The notes beneath the pieces are model-generated. The model saw nothing but the letters and a program-made list of their open reading frames with translations. It made no database searches and was not told the DNA's origin. 64,000 nt of DNA from an uncultured Ruminococcus sp. (GTDB lineage: Bacteria > Bacillota > Clostridia > Oscillospirales > Acutalibacteraceae). Each line of letters starts with the position of its first letter. The stretch's first letter is position 1. The position numbers and the translations under genes were made by a program. This document shows positions 18,080 through 25,752 of the stretch, piece after piece. Where the stretch lies: assembly GCA_902785425.1 (NCBI GenBank), contig CACZYP010000002.1:1-64000 (forward strand), in the 5' to 3' direction.

Positions 18080-19240
18080 TCAGAAGTAGTATTCTTCTTC
18101 GTCGTCTTCCTCGTCGTCATCGCTGTAGTCCGGATCACTGTCTGCGTCTTCGTCTTCATCACCTGCGATGTCAGATGCAGAGATCTGTGCGGAAGGATCT
18201 TCTTCAATTTCGGAAACGCTCTCGGTCTCGCTCTTTGTATCCTGTACCTGAGCGTCCTCTGTCGTTACTTCCTCATTTTCTGTCTTATCTTCATCAACGA
18301 TCTCCTCAGCTGCGTCGGAGCCTGAAAGCGTCGGATAATCGAACGACTTCGATGCTGTCTGGCTTGCAAGATCGTACTGTGTAAGGTTCCAGTACTTGAT
18401 AACGTCACAGATAAGATCAACATATCCGGGATCGGTAGCATAGCCGCCGTTTCTGATGATCTGAGCTGCTTTTCTGTAATCTGTGCAGCCTACGATACCT
18501 TCATAGCGCTTCTTTGAACCGTCGGTCGATGTGATAAGAATTCTTGAATGGTCTGCGATGCTGTCTTCCATACATGCGTATTTTCTGAAGCTTGCATTCT
18601 CGTAGTAAACATTCCCGTATTTGTCATACTCCTTTGTAGAAATGACATATACCGAAATACCGTCCCAGGGACAGTCAACACGAGGAGTTGCTTCTGCCTT
18701 ACCCTTTATACCAAAGCAGTTGTTCGCCTCAAGAGAAAGTCTCGACTGACCGTAACCCGATTCAATAATGAACTGAGCGCACGATACAGAAGCAAGAATG
18801 CCTGTCTTTCTCTGATCCTCCGTAAAGAGCGGTCCTACCTTTCTTACTACTTCGGCAGAACTCCAGCCCTCCATTTCGGAAACCTGCGTAAAGGTCTGAG
18901 GAGAAGAGTAATTATTAGACACTTCCGGCTCTTTTTCAACGGGTGTTGAAACGTTACTGAAATTACGCTCGCCAAGATCTACGCTTTCACGAAGAATAAG
19001 AAGAGCGTCGGTTGCATCTACAACGCCGTCTATGTTGTAATCCGCAATTTCAAACATCGACGAATTAAGAAGTTCGGGAGCTAAAGAAGCATGGAGCGTC
19101 AGAAGCGCATCACCTGAATCAATGACACCGTCACTGTTCATATCGCCTTTTAATACACCGTCAGCGTGCGCTGCAACTACTGCGGATGATACACTCGCTG
19201 CTGCAAGCAGCAAAGCTGCGGTCTTTTTTAAATGATTCAT
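18080..19240 (-). CDS. Secreted dockerin protein with glucosaminidase domain
   Basis: A 386-residue exported protein. A signal peptide spans about residues 1-27. An N-terminal type I dockerin follows, with two calcium-loop repeats (KGDMNSDGVIDSGDA and ADYNIDGVVDATDA). A domain of the endo-beta-N-acetylglucosaminidase/FlgJ type comes next (about residues 130-285), with AQFIIESGYGQSRLS carrying a likely catalytic Glu, and NNCFGIKG. Such domains cut the glycan strands of peptidoglycan. The last 75 residues are strongly acidic and end in YYF. The dockerin is at the N-terminus, whereas most sit at the C-terminus. The ATG at 19240 has AAAGGG upstream. It probably attaches to a cohesin scaffold and remodels the wall. 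Confidence 0.85.
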   Translation of the reverse strand: MNHLKKTAALLLAAASVSSAVVAAHADGVLKGDMNSDGVIDSGDALLTLHASLAPELLNSSMFEIADYNIDGVVDATDALLILRESVDLGERNFSNVSTPVEKEPEVSNNYSSPQTFTQVSEMEGWSSAEVVRKVGPLFTEDQRKTGILASVSCAQFIIESGYGQSRLSLEANNCFGIKGKAEATPRVDCPWDGISVYVISTKEYDKYGNVYYENASFRKYACMEDSIADHSRILITSTDGSKKRYEGIVGCTDYRKAAQIIRNGGYATDPGYVDLICDVIKYWNLTQYDLASQTASKSFDYPTLSGSDAAEEIVDEDKTENEEVTTEDAQVQDTKSETESVSEIEEDPSAQISASDIAGDEDEDADSDPDYSDDDEEDDEEEYYF

Positions 19241-19418
19241 TGTAAAAACCCTTTCTTTATGTACTTTCATTGTTTCGTTTTGTACCCCAAAAAACAATAA
19301 CATAGAGAATACGGGAATATAGATCACCACACATAATCCACCCGGGAACTACGAGCCTATCCTAACATGCTTTTATGAATATTTTATTACGATGCGCTTA
19401 ATAAAGTTAAAACTTTCA

Positions 19419-20714
19419 TTAATTGGCGGTAAATTTGCCAATCAAAGTGTCATTTTCGACTGAAATAAGCTCTGTTTTCCCAATAACGCCGTTAAATTCA
19501 CCGTCACATTTTACTTTGACAGGCGTGTAATTCATCGTGTAGCCGTGCCAGTAACCTTCGTTATCGGGCTGTTCAAATAAAACAGGCTCCACTCTGCCGA
19601 GCTGACTTTTCATAAACTCCCTGCGGCATTCATTTGCGGCTTCGATCATTATCTTACTGCGGCGTGACTTTTCGGAATTATCGATCTGATCGGGTCTTTT
19701 TGCGGCAACAGTGCCCTCACGCTGTGAGTACGGGAAAACATGAGTTTTTGCAAAGCCGATCTTTTTAACAAATTCGAGCGAAGCGTTAAACTCCTCGGGC
19801 GTCTCCCCTGCAAAGCCTACCATAACGTCGGTAGTTATAGAACAATTGTCAAACGTGCTTCTGAGATCGTTTACTATGCGCTCGTATTCGTCAGCTGTGT
19901 AGTGCCTGTTCATACGCTTAAGCGTTTCGGTGCAGCCGCTTTGCAGCGACAAATGAAACTGCGGACAGAATTTCGGAAGCTTGGACAGACGTTCTATCGA
20001 TTCCTTGTCCATTCGTTCCGGTTCAAGCGAGCCTAAGCGTACACGCTCTATACCGTCTATCGAGCAGGCGCACTCTACGGCGTCGCAAAGATGTTCGCCT
20101 CGTTCCTGTCCGTAAGCCGAAAGATTAATGCCTACAAGAACTATCTCTTTATAGCCGTGCGACGCAAGCGTTTTAAGTTCCTTTTCAAGAACATCAAGCG
20201 GCTTTGAGCGCACGGGACCTCTTGCATACGGTATGATGCAGTAAGAGCAGTATCTGTGGCAGCCGTCCTCGATCTTTACGAATGCTCTTGTGCGCTCCTC
20301 GAACTTCTCTACCGAAAGCACCTCAAAATCACTGTTTTTCGTGTATTTATGCACGTTGATTATCTGTTCACGGTCAACGAGAAATCGCTCTATCTCATGC
20401 GGCAGCTCCGCTCTGAGAGAGTTTCCGAGAACTATATCTGCCTGTTCAAACTCTGCCGTACTGTCCGGATACGCCTGTGGCATACAGCCGGTAAGAACGA
20501 TCACGGCTTCCGGATTATTGCGGCGGAGATGTCGGATGAGCTTCAGCACCTTATTGTCGGAAACAGCCGTTACCGTACATGAATTGATGATAAGGATATC
20601 GGCAGATTCTTTGTCCGCAGCCTGTTCGTAACCATTCTTTACCATCAGGTCGCTCATAAGCTGCGATTCATATTGATTGACTTTGCAGCCGAAATTAAAA
20701 ATCGAGAACGTCAT
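19419..20714 (-). CDS. mtaB: tRNA t6A37 methylthiotransferase MtaB
   Basis: A 431-residue radical SAM enzyme that adds a methylthio group to t6A at position 37 of ANN-decoding tRNAs. The MTTase domain holds C10 (in the MtaB-type GCKVNQYE block), C46 and C77. The radical SAM cluster is C152-x3-C156-x2-C159. The C-terminal part is a TRAM-like RNA-binding region. The KVNQYE signature separates it from MiaB and RimO. AAGGTGG precedes the ATG. It appears to be a single-gene unit. Confidence 0.92.
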   Translation of the reverse strand: MTFSIFNFGCKVNQYESQLMSDLMVKNGYEQAADKESADILIINSCTVTAVSDNKVLKLIRHLRRNNPEAVIVLTGCMPQAYPDSTAEFEQADIVLGNSLRAELPHEIERFLVDREQIINVHKYTKNSDFEVLSVEKFEERTRAFVKIEDGCHRYCSYCIIPYARGPVRSKPLDVLEKELKTLASHGYKEIVLVGINLSAYGQERGEHLCDAVECACSIDGIERVRLGSLEPERMDKESIERLSKLPKFCPQFHLSLQSGCTETLKRMNRHYTADEYERIVNDLRSTFDNCSITTDVMVGFAGETPEEFNASLEFVKKIGFAKTHVFPYSQREGTVAAKRPDQIDNSEKSRRSKIMIEAANECRREFMKSQLGRVEPVLFEQPDNEGYWHGYTMNYTPVKVKCDGEFNGVIGKTELISVENDTLIGKFTAN

Positions 20715-20796
20715 AAAAAAACCACCTTATTTGTGCGGAAACATGCAGATAAAAGCATTTCTCCGTCGATTATTTGAAAAAATTCGCAAAAAAATA

Positions 20797-20830
20797 TTGA
20801 CAATTTTGAAAAAAGTGATAATATTATAAT
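20797..20830 (+). promoter_or_regulatory. Promoter of the HPr-like gene
   Basis: A perfect TTGACA at 20797-20802 is followed by an AT-rich stretch. TAATAT at 20819-20824 gives a 16-base spacer, while the better TATAAT at 20825-20830 is 22 bases away. The choice of -10 is uncertain. Confidence 0.5.
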
Positions 20831-20909
20831 AGATTTTCAAAATGCCATTGACACTGAATTTAAAATGGCATATGATTTAAGGTGAAATTGGGTTTTGGAG
20901 GTTTTGCCA

Positions 20910-21155
20910 ATGTTAAAAAAAGTCATTAATATTTCTTCACTTGAAAACGCAAAGAAATTTGTGAACGTGACGTCAAAGTATGACGACATTCCCATGCGTC
21001 TGAGAGTAGACGATTACGAGATAGACGCTCATTCGATAGTAGGCGTTCTGAGCATCGTCGATCGTGACGAGAATGCGGTGTTCACCGCAAACTGCTCCGG
21101 CTCCGAAGATGAGCTTCTCAAGGATATCGAACCGTTTATCGTCGCAGGAGTTTAA
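20910..21155 (+). CDS. HPr-like protein without the phosphocarrier histidine
   Basis: An 81-residue protein with an HPr-type fold. By alignment in my head to HPr and Crh, the region around His15 (normally GLHARPA) reads SSLENAKKF, so His15, Arg17 and Pro18 are all replaced. The regulatory serine region (AKSIMG in HPr) is kept as AHSIVG. The PTS phosphocarrier role is therefore unlikely; a Crh-like regulatory role through serine phosphorylation is possible. GGAGG lies 8 bases before the ATG at 20910. It is a single gene between its own promoter and a bidirectional terminator. No PTS gene is nearby. An alternative is a structural homologue without signalling function. Confidence 0.7.
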   Translation: MLKKVINISSLENAKKFVNVTSKYDDIPMRLRVDDYEIDAHSIVGVLSIVDRDENAVFTANCSGSEDELLKDIEPFIVAGV

Positions 21156-21166
21156 GAAAAATTATT

Positions 21167-21196
21167 TGCACCGTATTTCCGATACGGTGCATTTTT
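21167..21196 (+). terminator. Terminator between the HPr-like and metal permease genes
   Basis: A perfect 10-bp stem (21167-21176 with 21182-21191) is followed by T's on the plus strand. It lies between convergent genes and probably serves both. Confidence 0.85.
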
Positions 21197-22015
21197 CTAT
21201 CTTCGGCGTATCATACCGATGAGTGTGAAAACAAGGAAGCACAGAAGGTTTACGCATACTATAGTTGCTCCCGAAGCTGTTTCCATATAGAATGACAGCA
21301 CAAGCCCTATTGCAACACAAAGCACGGACTGTATAGCCGCCGAGATAACAACGCTGCGGTAGCTTTTAAAAACTCTCATAGCCGTGAGCCCCGGAAAAAT
21401 AATCAGGCTCGATATCAGCAGCGTTCCCATTATCTGCATTCCGAGTACTACTGTAAGCGCCGTAAGCAGAGCGATAACCATATTGTATACGTTAGCATTC
21501 GTGCCCGTTGCGAGCGAAAAGCTCTCGTCAAATGTGACTGAGAATATCTTATGGTAGAAGAAAACGTACAAAAACAGCACGACAAAGCACAGCACAAGGC
21601 TCAGAACAACGTCCTTTTCCGACAAAGCGAGTATGCTTCCGAAAAGATAGCTGTAAAGGTCTGTATTAAGACCGCCCGTTATGCTCGTTACAACTATGCC
21701 TACAGCCAGTGCGGAGCTTGAAACTATGGCGATAGCGCCGTCGCCGTTTATTTTGCTGTTTCGGCTCAGTCTGAGCAAGAAGAATGCCGAAACTATTACG
21801 ATCGGGATAGCTACTTCAAGCGGAGCAAGATTTAAAGCCGCAGCCAGCGCAAGCGCACCGAAGCCGACATGAGAAAGCCCGTCGCCTATCATTGAATATC
21901 TTTTAAGAATAAGACTTACACCAAGCAGTGCCGCACACAGCGCAACGGGAATTCCGACAATAAGCGCACGCTGCATAAATGAGTACGACAGCATTTTTAT
22001 AATTGATTGATCCAT
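21197..22015 (-). CDS. Metal ABC transporter permease (ZnuB/MntB family)
   Basis: A 272-residue membrane protein with about eight hydrophobic segments and the family blocks MIGDGLSHVGFGALALA and LLISSLIIFPGLTA. The family imports zinc, manganese or iron. It is the last gene of a regulator-ATPase-permease operon and follows the ATPase by 16 bases. No substrate-binding lipoprotein gene is in this operon. The metal cannot be read from the sequence; the Fur-type operator upstream suggests control by metal. Confidence 0.9.
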   Translation of the reverse strand: MDQSIIKMLSYSFMQRALIVGIPVALCAALLGVSLILKRYSMIGDGLSHVGFGALALAAALNLAPLEVAIPIVIVSAFFLLRLSRNSKINGDGAIAIVSSSALAVGIVVTSITGGLNTDLYSYLFGSILALSEKDVVLSLVLCFVVLFLYVFFYHKIFSVTFDESFSLATGTNANVYNMVIALLTALTVVLGMQIMGTLLISSLIIFPGLTAMRVFKSYRSVVISAAIQSVLCVAIGLVLSFYMETASGATIVCVNLLCFLVFTLIGMIRRR

Positions 22016-22031
22016 TATGTGCGACTCCTCA

Positions 22032-22733
22032 TCAGCGGTCTTTGATAAACTGATCAGACACGCTGCTTTTTATGTAATCTTTGACAGTACCGTAGAAGCA
22101 TGTTTTATTTTCGAGATGAAGGATATGCGTAGCGCATTTTATCGACTGCTTCACATCGTGCGACACCATGATTATCGTGATATTGTCGTTTTTGTTTATG
22201 TCTGATATCAGGTCGTAAAACTCCGCCGATACCACAGGGTCAAGCCCTGTAACAGGTTCGTCAAGAAGCAGCAGTGATTTCGTGGCGCAAAGGGCACGGG
22301 CAAGCAAAACACGCTGCTGCTGACCGCCCGAAAGATCTCTGTAACAGCTTTTTTTCAGGTGCTCTATAGAAAGCCTCTCGATATTTTTATCGGCAAGCGC
22401 ACGCTCTCGTTTGCCGTAAAACGGACGCATTCCACGCCTGTTGAGTGTTCCCGAAAGCACGACCTCATAAACAGAGGCAGGAAAATCACGCTGAACGGGC
22501 GACTGCTGCGGAAGATAACCTATCTCGTTTCTTGTAAGACCGTCGGAGTATTCTATTTTGCCGCCTGCAGGCTTCAGAAGTCCAAGCAAACCCTTCATAA
22601 GCGTTGACTTTCCCGAGCCGTTTTCGCCGAGTATGCAAAGGTACTCGCCTCTTTCAAGGCGAAAACTGAGATGTTCAAAAACATTCACGCCTTCGTAGCT
22701 CATTGTAACGTCACTGCACACAAGTATAGCCAT
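22032..22733 (-). CDS. Metal ABC transporter ATPase (ZnuC/MntA family)
   Basis: A 233-residue ATPase. Walker A is GENGSGKST at 36-44, the signature is LSGGQQQRVLLARA and Walker B is LLLLDEP. It pairs with the permease encoded 16 bases downstream. It lies 11 bases after the Fur-family gene, so all three are co-transcribed. Confidence 0.9.
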   Translation of the reverse strand: MAILVCSDVTMSYEGVNVFEHLSFRLERGEYLCILGENGSGKSTLMKGLLGLLKPAGGKIEYSDGLTRNEIGYLPQQSPVQRDFPASVYEVVLSGTLNRRGMRPFYGKRERALADKNIERLSIEHLKKSCYRDLSGGQQQRVLLARALCATKSLLLLDEPVTGLDPVVSAEFYDLISDINKNDNITIIMVSHDVKQSIKCATHILHLENKTCFYGTVKDYIKSSVSDQFIKDR

Positions 22734-22744
22734 AGCAACCTCCG

Positions 22745-23164
22745 TTATTTGTTTTCCGGGTTATTCTTCCTGCACTCGCTGCAAACGCCGTACAGCAGAG
22801 TTTTGCTCAGATCGACCTCAAAACCGTGATGCTCCTTCATATGAGCTGCGATCTGCTTCATAAAGGAACAATCTGTATGCAGCAGCTTGCCGCACACATT
22901 GCATTTAAGATGAAAATGCTCGCAGCAGGCGCCGCTCTCCCCTATATACTGATAACATGCGGACGAGTTCTCATCGATGATATACTTTCTCACAAGGCCT
23001 GCCGCAACAAGCTTGTCAAGCTGACGGTAAACGGTAGACATTCCGAGAGAATGTCCCTTCGCTTTCAGATGCTCCGATATATCGGCAGCCGTCATATGAA
23101 TACTTTTGTTGTTATCAAGACATTCAAGCAGTATTTCTTTCTGTTTCGTTTTATATTCCGGCAT
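22745..23164 (-). CDS. Fur-family metalloregulator
   Basis: A 139-residue regulator with an N-terminal winged helix (MTAADISEHLKAKG...MSTVYRQLDKL) and a C-terminal metal-binding domain. The latter has HFHLKCNVCGKLLHTDC and a second C-x2-C pair (CSEC) near the end, the usual structural zinc site. The transporter genes next to it suggest a Zur or Fur role. The ATG at 23164 has GAGGTG upstream. A palindrome at 23189-23203 just downstream of its promoter suggests that it represses its own operon. Confidence 0.88.
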   Translation of the reverse strand: MPEYKTKQKEILLECLDNNKSIHMTAADISEHLKAKGHSLGMSTVYRQLDKLVAAGLVRKYIIDENSSACYQYIGESGACCEHFHLKCNVCGKLLHTDCSFMKQIAAHMKEHHGFEVDLSKTLLYGVCSECRKNNPENK

Positions 23165-23188
23165 TAATCGCACCTCATCGATCACAAT

Positions 23189-23203
23189 TGAAAATGGTTT
23201 TCA
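23189..23203 (-). promoter_or_regulatory. Predicted Fur-type operator
   Basis: A 7-1-7 inverted repeat TGAAAAT-G-GTTTTCA (6 of 7 pairs in each arm) lies about 4-18 bases after the predicted transcription start. It has the size and AT-rich form of Fur-family boxes, and its position would block transcription. Confidence 0.65.
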
Positions 23204-23213
23204 TTTCCGATTT

Positions 23214-23242
23214 ATTGTAACACCGAACGATCTAAATGTCAA
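23214..23242 (-). promoter_or_regulatory. Sigma-A promoter of the fur-metal ABC operon
   Basis: On the minus strand, TTGACA (23237-23242) and TACAAT (23214-23219) are separated by exactly 17 bases, about 50 bases before the ATG. Confidence 0.85.
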
Positions 23243-23293
23243 GTGAAATTCAAAACGTTTTTCGATGATCGTCGTGTGGTGTCAACTGTTAAA

Positions 23294-23325
23294 AAAGCGG
23301 CGAGCTTGGCTCACCGCTTTTTTTC
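23294..23325 (-). terminator. Terminator of the SUKH-like gene
   Basis: A 12-bp stem with one mismatch (23294-23305 with 23309-23320) is followed on the minus strand by a T-run. It lies just downstream of the gene ending at 23339. Confidence 0.8.
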
Positions 23326-23338
23326 AATAATTGTAAAC

Positions 23339-23926
23339 TCAATTAAGATCAATTTCTTCAAAGAGTTTTTCAGAATAAAATTCCTTTTTTAGAATATCTA
23401 TTAATTGTAATTCGGTAATAAATCCATTTTCATCTATAAATCCGTTATTGACAAGTCCATTAATAATATCTATCCATTCGCTTTTGAATATATCTCCAAA
23501 GACCTGCTTATATTCACAAAGCATGGTCTTTGCTTCACTTTCGCTTATATACTCCTCTGCCTCATCTTCATCCATTTCGGATTTTTCATCATCATAGCAA
23601 AACTCGGCGTGATCACCGTTTGCAAATTCCATTATTATCCTAAAAATTGCACTCTCCAAATTCGGAGCAAACACTATTCCACTGCCGCTGTCATGCTCGC
23701 AAAACAAAACAGTATCATCCTTTTCATTCCACGCATAAAAGTCGCCTCTCGCATTTTTGGCAAACAAAAACAAACCGTCAGTATTCAGATAATCGTAACG
23801 TTCATTGTTATAGTAGTCTATTTTCTCCGGATTAAACCACAACATATCGGGAAGCCGGATCCATTTTTCACTATTAGGATCCGCATAACCTTTTTCAAGT
23901 AATGCATCATATACTGTTTTATTCAT
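23339..23926 (-). CDS. SMI1/KNR4 (SUKH)-like protein
   Basis: A 195-residue acidic soluble protein. The block GLFLFAKNARGDFYAWNEKD...SGIVFAPNLESAIFRIIMEF resembles the core of SMI1/KNR4-like (SUKH) proteins, many of which are immunity proteins for polymorphic toxins. The resemblance is by eye and moderate. An Asp/Glu-rich segment and a C-terminal helical region follow. The ATG has GGAGGG upstream. Its AT-rich codon use stands out from its neighbours, like the DUF4240-like gene at 16669. No toxin gene is adjacent. Confidence 0.5.
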   Translation of the reverse strand: MNKTVYDALLEKGYADPNSEKWIRLPDMLWFNPEKIDYYNNERYDYLNTDGLFLFAKNARGDFYAWNEKDDTVLFCEHDSGSGIVFAPNLESAIFRIIMEFANGDHAEFCYDDEKSEMDEDEAEEYISESEAKTMLCEYKQVFGDIFKSEWIDIINGLVNNGFIDENGFITELQLIDILKKEFYSEKLFEEIDLN

Positions 23927-24020
23927 TTTAATCCCTCCAACTATTTTTGTTCATTATTACAACTCAAATTATGCCAAATCGTTCTTTAATTTTTTGGAGA
24001 TACTGTTTGACTTTATCACT

Positions 24021-24049
24021 ATTATATCAAAGTATTATTATATTGTAAA
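24021..24049 (-). promoter_or_regulatory. Sigma-A promoter of the SUKH-like gene
   Basis: On the minus strand, TTTACA (24044-24049) and TATAAT (24021-24026) are separated by 17 bases, about 95 bases before the ATG. Confidence 0.7.
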
Positions 24050-24092
24050 GCTTCATTACTGCAACTCCAATTGTCCATTTCAATTAACAATT

Positions 24093-24132
24093 AAAAAACC
24101 GGGTATACCCTGACGGATACACCCGGTTTACG
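24093..24132 (-). terminator. Terminator of the lipoprotein-bcp operon
   Basis: A long stem (AAACCGGGT... with ...ACCCGGTTT) is followed on the minus strand by TTTTTT, just after the bcp stop codon. Confidence 0.85.
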
Positions 24133-24138
24133 TCAATA

Positions 24139-24591
24139 TTACACCTCGCCGAGCATCTGTGAAGGATTATCGGCGGCTTTTACTTTTTTGAAAACCTTTG
24201 CTATCATTCCGTTTTCATCTATAAGGTACGTCGTTCTGACAACACCCATAGACACCTTGCCGTACAGCTTCTTTTCCTGCCACACATCGTAAGCTTTTAT
24301 AGCCGTAAGTTCAGTGTCGGACAGAAGTATAAAAGGAAGACCGTATTTTTCGGCAAATTTAAGATGTGATGCGACGGTGTCCTTGCTTATGCCGATTACC
24401 TCCGCACCCTTTTCACGAAACTGCGGGTACAGTTCGCCGAAGCCGCACGCCTGTTTTGTGCAGCCCGAGGTGTTGTCTCTTGAATAAAAGTACAAAACTA
24501 CTTTCTTTCCTCTGAGATCCGACAGCTTATGCAGCTTGCCGTCTTTGTCGGGAAGCTCAAAATCGGGAGCTTTTACGCCTGCTTCAAGCAT
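24139..24591 (-). CDS. bcp: Thioredoxin-dependent peroxiredoxin (Bcp type)
   Basis: A 150-residue peroxiredoxin of the Bcp/PrxQ class. The peroxidatic cysteine is C44 in NTSGCTKQAC, and C49, five residues later, is the resolving cysteine typical of this class. It reduces hydrogen peroxide and organic peroxides with thioredoxin as donor. The ATG at 24591 has GAGGTG upstream; a GTG three codons earlier is less likely. It follows the lipoprotein gene by 30 bases and is probably co-transcribed with it. Confidence 0.93.
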   Translation of the reverse strand: MLEAGVKAPDFELPDKDGKLHKLSDLRGKKVVLYFYSRDNTSGCTKQACGFGELYPQFREKGAEVIGISKDTVASHLKFAEKYGLPFILLSDTELTAIKAYDVWQEKKLYGKVSMGVVRTTYLIDENGMIAKVFKKVKAADNPSQMLGEV

Positions 24592-24621
24592 CTGTAACAC
24601 CTCACTCTTTTATAATGAAAA

Positions 24622-25551
24622 TCAGATTTCGGGATCAAATCCGCAGCCGATATTTGCAACAACGCCGTTCTGTACGTAAAGATAAAAATATCGGTTTCCG
24701 ATGTAATATCGGTATTCATCGTCGCAGATCATGTAGTCAGCGCCGTAAATGTTCACAACGTCAAGTGCAGACATACCTATACGAGCGCCTTTGGCTGTTT
24801 TAAGCTGATCGTCGAATATCTGAAAACCTGTCACTGTGTATGACGATCCGTTTTCGGAAGGCTCGGCATCGATCGAGAAAAGCTCGTAATTGTACGTTTT
24901 AAACTCTTTGTCGGGATTTTTGGAATTTGTAAAGCTGTCAATGTGTATCGGATCGCCGAGTACGGAAACGATCGAGTCGATAGAAGCACCGTAATACAGC
25001 GACGCTCCGTTGTACTCAAATACAAGATCCGACTCATCAAAGCTGCCGGTAACTCCCGCCTGAGAGTACAGATCGGAAAAACTTTCCGTGTCGGAATCGG
25101 CAGAAATATCGGTCTCCGATGCAAGCTCCGATGATGAAACGATAACAGACGACAAAGCGGAGATATCTGTTTCTGAGGAGATGTATATCTCTGTATCTGT
25201 AGAATGTTCGCCGTTTTCATCGGTGTAGTAGTATGTTACTGTTGTTTTTGTGGTAGTGCCGCCGGAAGAGGTGTCACTGTCTGAAGAATGTCTTCTTGTG
25301 TCGGAAGAGACTATCTGTGATCCTATACCGGCTTCGGAAGCTTCGTTAACAGAAGAGTGTGAAGAATGATCTACATTGACGCTGCTGTTTCCGAGCTTGC
25401 TCTGAGGGTCGCCTGTGTCGGTGTAGTTCACTGCGTAGTAGCTGCTGTCCGTATCGATACGTGTGCCGCTTACAACGTCCTGCTCATCACAGCCGGAAAC
25501 GCAAAGCACAGCGGAAACGATAACCATACATAATACCGTTTTTTTCGTCAC
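24622..25551 (-). CDS. Secreted Ser/Thr-rich lipoprotein
   Basis: A 309-residue lipoprotein with a lipobox VSGC near residue 21. A low-complexity Ser/Thr/Asp-rich stretch (about residues 30-165) acts as a spacer. The C-terminal globular domain of about 130 residues contains two related halves, YYGASIDSIVSVLGDP and RIGMSALDVVNIYGAD, which suggests a duplicated SmpA/BLIP-like fold. The function is unknown. The start is a GTG with GGAAGGTG upstream. It lies ahead of the peroxiredoxin gene behind a good promoter. Confidence 0.7.
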   Translation of the reverse strand: MTKKTVLCMVIVSAVLCVSGCDEQDVVSGTRIDTDSSYYAVNYTDTGDPQSKLGNSSVNVDHSSHSSVNEASEAGIGSQIVSSDTRRHSSDSDTSSGGTTTKTTVTYYYTDENGEHSTDTEIYISSETDISALSSVIVSSSELASETDISADSDTESFSDLYSQAGVTGSFDESDLVFEYNGASLYYGASIDSIVSVLGDPIHIDSFTNSKNPDKEFKTYNYELFSIDAEPSENGSSYTVTGFQIFDDQLKTAKGARIGMSALDVVNIYGADYMICDDEYRYYIGNRYFYLYVQNGVVANIGCGFDPEI

Positions 25552-25613
25552 AGCGGAAACACCTTCCTTTCATGACCGATCGTAATTTATCGATCAATTC
25601 AAACTTACACCTT

Positions 25614-25641
25614 ATTATACCACAGAAAAACGACATATCAA
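25614..25641 (-). promoter_or_regulatory. Sigma-A promoter of the lipoprotein-bcp operon
   Basis: On the minus strand, TTGATA (25636-25641) and TATAAT (25614-25619) are separated by 16 bases. Confidence 0.7.
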
Positions 25642-25752
25642 GAGCTAAATAATTACAGTTTTTTTACAAAGCGGTCAAACCGCACAAATCATTCCGGAGG
25701 TGTATCAATGCAATTGTACAACGGAACGAAACCGCAAAAATTGTTTACATTC

